Positions 16,055-21,017 of a stretch of 21,017 nucleotides of DNA are shown here, in pieces. The notes under the pieces were generated by a model. It worked only from the letters and a program-made list of their open reading frames with translations. It ran no database searches and was not told where the DNA came from. Position 1 is the first letter of the stretch. Every line of letters begins with the position of its first letter. The translations under genes were made by a program, and so were the position numbers. The DNA comes from Flavobacteriales bacterium (lineage in GTDB: Bacteria; Bacteroidota; Bacteroidia; Flavobacteriales; JABDKJ01), in contig JABDKJ010000015.1 in NCBI GenBank assembly GCA_013002285.1, forward strand, positions 1 through 21,017, given 5' to 3'.

Positions 16055-16648
16055 CTAGGTAAAAGAATTCTTCAATCGCTCGAATGCCGTTGATACTTCA
16101 CCTTGAAATTGTTCCCATTTGGTTTCTTCCTTTTTAGAGAAATTAACTTTTATGTTCTCAATGAATTGATCGAATTCTACTTTTCCTTTTTCAAAAGATG
16201 TTTTGGCCGTATTCGCACCCTTTTCGAATTTTTGCTCCAACACTTCCAATTGCACTTTGAACTTATCGATCTCGATCAATACAAAAGCATAGATCCGCTT
16301 CAATGTCTCATTGGTCTTGATCTTAACTTCAAGATCATGGATCGCAGTCAGCAATCTTTTCTTTTGTTGCTGGAATGCATCGATCGTTTCAGCTTTGCCT
16401 AAAGCCAATTGAACTCGCAGCTCATCTATTTTCATGTGAACTTCTTCCACTTTTTCGTTTCCAGCTTTGACCTTCATTTTACTTTCGTGAATGAACATGT
16501 CAAACTTCTTTTTTACTTCATCGTATTTGTCTAAGGCTTCTGCCTTTCCCAAACTAGCTTGTACTTGAAATTCTTCTAATTCCGTGGCTACACTTCTCAA
16601 CGAACTAACGACTTTGTCTATGAAGTGCACGTTTTCTGTAGTTTCCAT
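16055..16648 (-). CDS. Amphipathic coiled-coil protein with three helical repeats
   Basis: A 197-residue protein with no recognised domain, no signal peptide and no membrane segment; it is rich in Lys, Glu and Phe. Internal repeats are visible: residues 24-61 (LEEFQVQASLGKAEALDKY and on to MKVK) match 74-111 (IDELRVQLALGKAETIDAF and on to VKIK) with a 50-residue period. A third, weaker copy begins at 127 (IDKFKVQLEVLEQKF) and its last part, FIENIKVN, matches the ends of the others. Each unit is a long amphipathic helix. This is the style of phasin, apolipoprotein-like or membrane-remodelling helical proteins, but no function can be assigned. It sits next to the AarF operon, and site C lies 53 bp before its start, like site B before the phasin-like gene. 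Confidence 0.72.
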   Translation of the reverse strand: METTENVHFIDKVVSSLRSVATELEEFQVQASLGKAEALDKYDEVKKKFDMFIHESKMKVKAGNEKVEEVHMKIDELRVQLALGKAETIDAFQQQKKRLLTAIHDLEVKIKTNETLKRIYAFVLIEIDKFKVQLEVLEQKFEKGANTAKTSFEKGKVEFDQFIENIKVNFSKKEETKWEQFQGEVSTAFERLKNSFT

Positions 16649-16701
16649 TTTTCTTGATCTTATTAGAACATAAAGATCCGCACTAAAGGCCTATTATTAA
16701 A

Positions 16702-16713
16702 TGACGATCGTCA
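16702..16713 (-). promoter_or_regulatory. Candidate FNR/CRP-type operator, site C
   Basis: TGACGATCGTCA is a perfect 12-base palindrome. Its centre is 59.5 bp before the coiled-coil gene start (minus strand) and about 100 bp before the membrane-protein start (plus strand). A weak -7-like word, GATCTTTA, lies 29.5 bp from the centre on the minus strand (16678-16671), the same distance as at site B. Confidence 0.5.
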
Positions 16714-16808
16714 CTACAGGAACTGATAGTTCAATATATTCACGGTAGGATCTCTAAGCCAGTTGTTATCGTAAAATAGGCTATCTTCCAGACATATGAT
16801 CTTCAAGG

Positions 16809-17264
16809 ATGATCTATAAAATAGTAATAGCAATAGCCGCTCTGATCGGACTGTTCCAATTATTTCGAACGAAAGACAAGGATATTAGGATCATATTGGC
16901 AGTGCAGATCCTTGCCATCGGACTTACCTTTGCTCCAAGGATCAAGTCCACAGGATTCTTTCTATTCATTTGTGCGGCTGGTTTGGTGGTCGCTTATGGC
17001 TTGTTCAAAAAACACCTTGACCTCAAAAGGATAGCTCTGATCTTAGCCATTGCTATTCCTGTTCTTATTGCTCATATTTTTCATTTCTTCCAATGGCCTC
17101 ACACTGGAATTATCGGACTAAGTATGATCATTCCAATGATCGCTTATCCGATCTATTTATTTGGTGATATGGACAAAGACAAGATCGAACTCGGACCTTT
17201 AACAATATTTGCGATAGATGCGGCCATTCGAATGTTCATGACCATTGAGTGGATGCTGAATTAG
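16809..17264 (+). CDS. Small integral membrane protein, unknown
   Basis: A 151-residue hydrophobic protein with about five predicted membrane helices: residues 4-20, 27-43, 48-66, 73-94 and 99-117, with a short charged loop GDMDKDKIE (119-127) before a last amphipathic helix (128-149). A positively charged loop (FRTKDKDIR, 19-27) and KKHLDLKR (67-74) suggest cytoplasmic sides. I do not recognise a family. The ATG at 16809 follows AAGG directly, too close for a normal ribosome binding site. It is divergent from the coiled-coil gene, and its TAG overlaps the TAA of the convergent GyrI-like gene in the four bases TTAG. Confidence 0.75.
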   Translation: MIYKIVIAIAALIGLFQLFRTKDKDIRIILAVQILAIGLTFAPRIKSTGFFLFICAAGLVVAYGLFKKHLDLKRIALILAIAIPVLIAHIFHFFQWPHTGIIGLSMIIPMIAYPIYLFGDMDKDKIELGPLTIFAIDAAIRMFMTIEWMLN

Positions 17265-17890
17265 TCCTTCGAAACTTTGAACCTTAAAACGGTCTTCAAT
17301 TTCTCTGGAATTACTTTTCGTGCATCTGAAAGATAGATCTCGCGGTGTTTTCTAGAGATCCGTTCCAGCCCATTTTCTCTTGCAAAAATCTCCATCTTCT
17401 CGAAGCTCTCCGGCTCCGAATCATAGTTTCCCACATGCAACATTTGAACACAATCTCCTTCTCCTATTCTTTCAAATCTTACTTTTTCCAAAAGTTCATG
17501 AGGCTTGGCTTTTTGAAGCTGATCAATGATCAGAGCAGCGTGTTTTTCATTTACGAATGCTGGTTGACGTATCATTAGTTTGAAGACCAGATCCTTCTTA
17601 TCAAATTTCTCTATGCCCCTACTTTTTGCTTCTTCCGATATATCCCAAACACCTTCCAAAGGATAAACTGTATATTCAAAATAACCTTCAGGGATCAGCC
17701 CCTTTTTCGGGCTCATTTTTACACCATAAGATAAAGCGTAAAGGACTTTGACGTATTCGGCAAAATGCTTCTCATTGGGATCGCCTTTTCCTTCAATTGT
17801 AAAATATCCGAACTCTGGTATAGTGACCAATTCAGGTTTCTGCTTGGGCAGGTACAATTGTTTCTCATGTTTTCTCCACTCGTGTTTCAT
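17261..17890 (-). CDS. GyrI-like small-molecule-binding domain protein
   Basis: A cytoplasmic protein of 209 residues from ATG at 17890. The segment MKHEWRKHEKQLYLPKQKP, followed by LVTIPEFGYFTIEGKGDPNE, fits stand-alone GyrI-like proteins of the SHS2 (GyrI/AraC effector-binding, SbmC) superfamily. Other fitting segments are FAEYVKVLYALSYGVKM, GYFEYTVYPLEGVW, and the C-terminal repeat with QMLHVGNYDSEPESFEKM and HREIYLSDARKV. Such proteins bind cyclic or hydrophobic small molecules, and some hydrolyse cyclopropane compounds. Alternative ATGs at 17905 and 17917 and a TTG at 17938 would add up to 16 residues. There is no DNA-binding domain. It converges on the small membrane-protein gene with overlapping stop codons. 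Confidence 0.85.
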   Translation of the reverse strand: MKHEWRKHEKQLYLPKQKPELVTIPEFGYFTIEGKGDPNEKHFAEYVKVLYALSYGVKMSPKKGLIPEGYFEYTVYPLEGVWDISEEAKSRGIEKFDKKDLVFKLMIRQPAFVNEKHAALIIDQLQKAKPHELLEKVRFERIGEGDCVQMLHVGNYDSEPESFEKMEIFARENGLERISRKHREIYLSDARKVIPEKLKTVLRFKVSKD

Positions 17891-17985
17891 AACCCTCAAT
17901 TCCATTTTGAAGGACATCGTTTCTACGAAATTTTTCAATGATAGCGATCAGAAATGCAATTGATCCTCGTCAGAAATTGAAGAGC

Positions 17986-18018
17986 ATAAAAAAGCCCAGA
18001 TCTTTCGATCCGGGCTTT
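17986..18018 (-). terminator. Intrinsic terminator after the acyl-CoA dehydrogenase operon
   Basis: AAAGCCC (17991-17997) with GGGCTTT (18012-18018), continued inward by GATC/GATC after an A-C mismatch, with a TTTC loop. On the minus strand it is followed by a run of U from the A6 at 17988-17993. It lies 24 bp after the dehydrogenase stop. Confidence 0.88.
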
Positions 18019-18041
18019 CCAATTCTATTCTTTGCTATGCT

Positions 18042-19838
18042 CTAAAAGCAATAGTCGTTCTTTTCAATTACAGCTGCTGCGATCGCTCTTCCGCTGTCCT
18101 TGATATTGAAAGGAGCCACTTTCGTGAAGCGCTTCATTCCGATCAACATCATGCTCAACTCATCCCCTTCTGCAAAAGACATCAAAGCCTCTTTACCAGA
18201 AGTGTGGATTTTTTCTGCTGCTTTCCATATGTAATATTTTGCTATTTCAGCTTGTAGTTTCACAGCCTCTTCGCCCATGATACCTGCCATTTTTTGAACT
18301 CTGAGTATCGTAGATTCCGCAACATATGTCCAAATGGTCATATCTGCGATGTTCATCAATACTTCTTGTTCCTTGGCCAATTCCATCATCAGTTTTTGAG
18401 CAGCTGAACCAGCAACCATCAAAACAGCTTTCTTGAATTTCTGCACTACTTGCATTTCGTATTCAAGGAATCCATCAGGTCCATCGCCAAAGTCTGGGAT
18501 CTCCATGAGTTCACCCGCTACTTTTTGTGCAGGCCCCATAAGGTCAAGTTTGCCCTTCATGGCTTTTTTCAAAAGCATGTCTACGATCAACATCCTGTTG
18601 ATCTCGTTGGTGCCTTCGAAGATCCGATTAATTCGAGAATCACGATAAGCTCGTTCCACTTCGCTCTCAGCAGAATAACCCATTCCACCATGGATCTGCA
18701 CACCTTCATCTGCAACAAAGTCCAAGGTCTCAGAACCATTGACTTTTAGGATAGCACATTCAACCGCGAACTCTTCCAATCCCTTAAGGTCTGCTTCAGA
18801 CTTGTCCATTCCACCTTCTACCAAAGACTTCATGAAATTCTGGATGTCATATGTAGATCTGTACACTGCCGATTCCGTTGCAAAACACTCAACCGTCATT
18901 TGAGCTAACTTCCTTCTGATCGCTCCGTACTTTGCGATCGGTCTTCCGAACTGTAAACGTTCGTTGGCATACTCCACAGACTTCTTCACGACCTTCTTCG
19001 CACCACCCAAAGCAGCACCAGCAAGTTTGATCCGTCCTATGTTCAGGATGTTCAATGCGATCTTAAAACCACCTTGTCTTTCGCCCAATAAATGATCTTT
19101 TGGTATTCTACAATCATTAAAGAATACTTGTCTCGTAGAAGATCCTTTGATCCCCATTTTCTTTTCTTCTGGATTCAATGTAATTCCAGGATTATCTCCT
19201 TGAACCACAAATCCCGTCAAGTCCTCATCGTCATCGATCTTCGCGAAAACAGTAAAGACATCTGCAAATCCACCATTGGTGATCCACATCTTTTGTCCGT
19301 TCAAGATCCATTCTTTCCCATCTTCAGAAAGCACCGCTTTGGTCTTTCCTGAGTTGGCGTCAGATCCAGATCCAGGTTCCGTTAAACAGTAACATCCTTT
19401 CCACTCTCCTGAAGCCAATTTAGGTAGGAATTTATCCTTCAGCATGTCCGTTCCGTAGTAACGGATCGGCAATGTCCCGATACCTGTGTGAGCAGCCATA
19501 GCTACGGAATAAGAATATCCCGCACCTGTGATCTCCGTTGCATACATGTTGGTCACGAAATCCTTTCCGAAACCACCGTATTCCTCTGGAAGTGATATTC
19601 CCAATATTCCTAATTCCCCCGCTTTTTCAAGGATGGAAGGCATAAGGCCTTCTTCCAATTCATCTATGCGGTCGATCACTGGATAGACTTCCTGATCCAA
19701 AAAATCCTGGCATGTCTGCCCGATCATTTTCTGTTCTTCATCCAATTGTTCTGGAATGAAGATCTCACCTGGAGCAGTTTCCTTGATCAGGAATTCTCCT
19801 CCTTTAATTGATGTTGTTTGTTTTGTTTCTGTTGACAT
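18042..19838 (-). CDS. Acyl-CoA dehydrogenase (long, VLCAD-like form)
   Basis: A flavoenzyme of 598 residues catalysing the first, alpha-beta desaturation step of fatty-acid beta-oxidation. ATG at 19838 is chosen because MSTETKQTTSIKGGEFLI begins the protein naturally; upstream in-frame codons run through a repeat/hairpin leader. Motifs: CLTEPGSGSD (151-160, FAD/substrate contacts), WITNGGFADVF (185-195), RLQFGRP (294-300), the GGMGY loop (384-388), and catalytic Glu408 in FEGTNEINR. The C-terminal extension of about 170 residues after the catalytic core is like that of VLCAD/ACAD9-type enzymes, which suggests long-chain substrates. It is downstream of thiolase in the same direction, 88 bp apart, with a hairpin and a 25-bp tandem repeat between them. 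Confidence 0.94.
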   Translation of the reverse strand: MSTETKQTTSIKGGEFLIKETAPGEIFIPEQLDEEQKMIGQTCQDFLDQEVYPVIDRIDELEEGLMPSILEKAGELGILGISLPEEYGGFGKDFVTNMYATEITGAGYSYSVAMAAHTGIGTLPIRYYGTDMLKDKFLPKLASGEWKGCYCLTEPGSGSDANSGKTKAVLSEDGKEWILNGQKMWITNGGFADVFTVFAKIDDDEDLTGFVVQGDNPGITLNPEEKKMGIKGSSTRQVFFNDCRIPKDHLLGERQGGFKIALNILNIGRIKLAGAALGGAKKVVKKSVEYANERLQFGRPIAKYGAIRRKLAQMTVECFATESAVYRSTYDIQNFMKSLVEGGMDKSEADLKGLEEFAVECAILKVNGSETLDFVADEGVQIHGGMGYSAESEVERAYRDSRINRIFEGTNEINRMLIVDMLLKKAMKGKLDLMGPAQKVAGELMEIPDFGDGPDGFLEYEMQVVQKFKKAVLMVAGSAAQKLMMELAKEQEVLMNIADMTIWTYVAESTILRVQKMAGIMGEEAVKLQAEIAKYYIWKAAEKIHTSGKEALMSFAEGDELSMMLIGMKRFTKVAPFNIKDSGRAIAAAVIEKNDYCF

Positions 19839-19888
19839 AATTTCTGCCCAAAAGGGTCTTTTTAATTTCTGCCTCAAAGAGGCTTTTT
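19838..19888 (-). repeat. 25-bp tandem repeat with hairpins in the acyl-CoA dehydrogenase leader
   Basis: On the minus strand two 26-base units start at 19888 and 19863 (period 25) and agree at 22 of 26 bases. Unit 1 has a GCCTC-TTT-GAGGC hairpin, unit 2 a weaker CCC-TTTT-GGG one. Both end GGCAGAAATTA, and the second runs directly into the start codon. One stem pair (T-A in unit 1, C-G in unit 2) is a compensated change, but two others are broken. Confidence 0.7.
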
Positions 19889-19910
19889 TGTTTCTAATTT
19901 TATTTTTCAC

Positions 19911-19928
19911 AAAAGGAGCTTTGCTCCT
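19911..19928 (-). terminator. Short stem-loop over the thiolase stop, possible attenuator
   Basis: On the minus strand AGGAGC-AAA-GCTCCT is followed by TTTTG. The stem begins inside the thiolase stop codon (19929-19927). It lies within the presumed operon, so it may lower dehydrogenase expression relative to thiolase or protect the upstream mRNA end rather than stop transcription fully. Confidence 0.5.
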
Positions 19929-21017
19929 AATTCAATAATTCAAATATTCCAGCAGCACCTTGTCCTGTCCCCACACACATGGTCACCATTCCGTGCTTTT
20001 GTTTTCTTCTGCGCATCTCATCAAAGATCTGCACAGAGAGCTTCGCTCCCGTGCATCCCAGTGGGTGACCCAAAGAGATGGCTCCGCCATTCACATTCAC
20101 GATCTCAGGATCCAAGCCTGCTTCTCGCATAACAGCTAAAGACTGCGAAGCAAAAGCTTCATTCAATTCGATCTGCTCTATATCAGACAACTTCATGTCC
20201 GCCTGTTTCAATGCTTTTGGAATAGCCTCTACCGGACCTATTCCCATAATGCGCGGAGGCACACCTGCTACTGCATACGTAACCATGCGTGCAATAGGTT
20301 CTAAATTCAATTCTTTTACCATCTTCTCCGACATCAGCATCACGAATGCCGCACCGTCAGAAGTTTGAGAAGCGTTCCCTGCGGTAACGGTTCCTTTGGC
20401 ATCAAAGACAGGTCTTAGTCGCCCAAGAGCTTCCAAATTGGTTCCCTTTCTCGGACCTTCATCTGTGTCCACTGTGAATGTTTTCTTCTCTATCTTTCCT
20501 TTGGCATTCAAGAAACTCTGCTCCACTTCTACAGGAACGATCCCAGGTTTAAAGTATCCTTTCTCAATGGCATGCAATGCTTTGTTATGCGAATTCAAAG
20601 AGAACTCATCTTGGTCTTCACGACTTATTTTGAATTCATTGGCAACAGCTTCTGCTGTCAGTCCCATTCCCCAATAATAGTCTGCGGTGTTCTTCGCAAC
20701 ATCTGCATTAGGTACGATACGCCACCCACCAAATGGGATCGGGGACATGGTCTCTACCCCACCCGCAATGATGCAATCTGCCAAACCGGCATTGATCTTT
20801 GCAGAAGCGATCGCTATGGTTTCCAAACCAGAAGAACAATATCTGTTCACGGTCATGCCCGGTACTTTGTCCGTATCCAAAGCCATAAGCGAGATCATCC
20901 TTCCGATGTTCAATCCCTGCTCTGCTTCTGGAGTGGCATTCCCAACGATAACATCGTCAATGCGATCCTTATCCAAATTTGGAAGCTCGGCCATCATGCC
21001 TTTGATCACACTTACTG
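19927..21017 (-). CDS. Thiolase (acetyl-CoA C-acyltransferase), N-terminus cut by window edge
   Basis: The last step of beta-oxidation: thiolytic cleavage of 3-ketoacyl-CoA to acetyl-CoA and a shortened acyl-CoA. The frame is open to the right edge (codons before the internal GTG at 21009 read on as ..VS), so about 30 N-terminal residues are missing. Motifs: the active-site Cys in NRYCSSGLETI, GGVETMS, NASQTSDGAA, NEAFASQ, the His in GGAISLGHPLGCTGA, and the final catalytic Cys in MCVGTGQGAAGIFE. All three catalytic motifs are therefore intact. It resembles FadA/FadI-type degradative thiolases, being encoded next to an acyl-CoA dehydrogenase; a 3-hydroxyacyl-CoA dehydrogenase/enoyl-CoA hydratase gene would be expected upstream, outside the window. 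Confidence 0.95.
   Translation of the reverse strand, partial: VSVIKGMMAELPNLDKDRIDDVIVGNATPEAEQGLNIGRMISLMALDTDKVPGMTVNRYCSSGLETIAIASAKINAGLADCIIAGGVETMSPIPFGGWRIVPNADVAKNTADYYWGMGLTAEAVANEFKISREDQDEFSLNSHNKALHAIEKGYFKPGIVPVEVEQSFLNAKGKIEKKTFTVDTDEGPRKGTNLEALGRLRPVFDAKGTVTAGNASQTSDGAAFVMLMSEKMVKELNLEPIARMVTYAVAGVPPRIMGIGPVEAIPKALKQADMKLSDIEQIELNEAFASQSLAVMREAGLDPEIVNVNGGAISLGHPLGCTGAKLSVQIFDEMRRRKQKHGMVTMCVGTGQGAAGIFELLN

Noticed and set aside
16103..16402. Plus-strand 99-codon open frame opposite the coiled-coil gene
   Set aside because: Phe/Leu-rich shadow of Lys/Glu codons on the minus strand; no start context, and the minus-strand frame has clear internal repeats.
16720..16732. GAACT-GAT-AGTTC hairpin near site C
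   Set aside because: Short arms and a single occurrence; noted only because it lies in the same divergent region.
19839..19910. 24-residue N-terminal extension of the acyl-CoA dehydrogenase
   Set aside because: The Lys/Arg-rich translation comes from A-rich hairpin/repeat DNA; the natural start is ATG at 19838.
1..21017. Mobile element, CRISPR array, phage or toxin-antitoxin/defence island
   Set aside because: No transposase, integrase, repeat-spacer pattern, tRNA attachment site or defence-type domain was found; gene content is ordinary chromosomal Bacteroidota.

Overview
The window comes from a member of the Bacteroidota, most likely Flavobacteriia or a close relative. The evidence is a kelch protein ending in a type IX secretion (T9SS) type A sorting domain, several SPII lipoproteins, a DUF4136 lipoprotein, AT-rich leaders without strong Shine-Dalgarno sequences, and two good matches to the Bacteroidota -7 promoter element (TAnnTTTG). 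The DNA looks chromosomal and mostly housekeeping. I see no insertion sequence, integrase, phage gene, CRISPR array, tRNA or rRNA. No gene-free stretch exceeds about 185 bases.

Layout. 1-808 (-): 3'-truncated M42 aminopeptidase. 933-5744 (+): S9 dipeptidyl-peptidase, DinB-like protein (ATGA overlap with the peptidase) and a ComEC-type DNA uptake channel whose start is not ATG. 5883-7079 (+): kelch protein carrying a T9SS signal. 7171-7974 (+): alpha/beta hydrolase. 8060-8548 (+): unknown lipoprotein. 8566-9252 (-): SGNH hydrolase lipoprotein. 9329-9871 (-): fasciclin protein. 10056-11654 (+): PQQ-type beta-propeller. 11704-12246 (-): DUF4136 lipoprotein. 12366-13328 (+): YdjM-type membrane protein. 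13333-13734 (-): two-CBS protein. 13890-15970 (+): phasin-like protein coupled to an AarF/UbiB kinase. 16055-16648 (-): coiled-coil protein with three helical repeats. 16809-17264 (+): small membrane protein whose stop codon overlaps that of the convergent GyrI-like protein (17261-17890, -). 18042 to the right edge (-): fatty-acid beta-oxidation operon, thiolase then acyl-CoA dehydrogenase.

Most notable signal. Three divergent intergenic regions (9872-10055, 13735-13889, 16649-16808) each hold a TGAC-N4-GTCA palindrome centred about 60-67 bp before a start codon. In two of them a TAnnTTTG-like -7 element lies about 30 bp downstream. The half-site spacing is that of FNR/FixK/DNR-type operators (TTGAT-N4-ATCAA), and the positions fit activation from near -41.5. 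I infer a small regulon linking the PQQ propeller and/or fasciclin gene, the CBS / phasin-like / AarF cluster and the coiled-coil / membrane-protein pair. A fourth, more extended copy lies inside the SGNH gene.

Other points of interest are a 25-bp tandem repeat abutting the acyl-CoA dehydrogenase start, uneven enrichment of GATC, and several clear intrinsic terminators.
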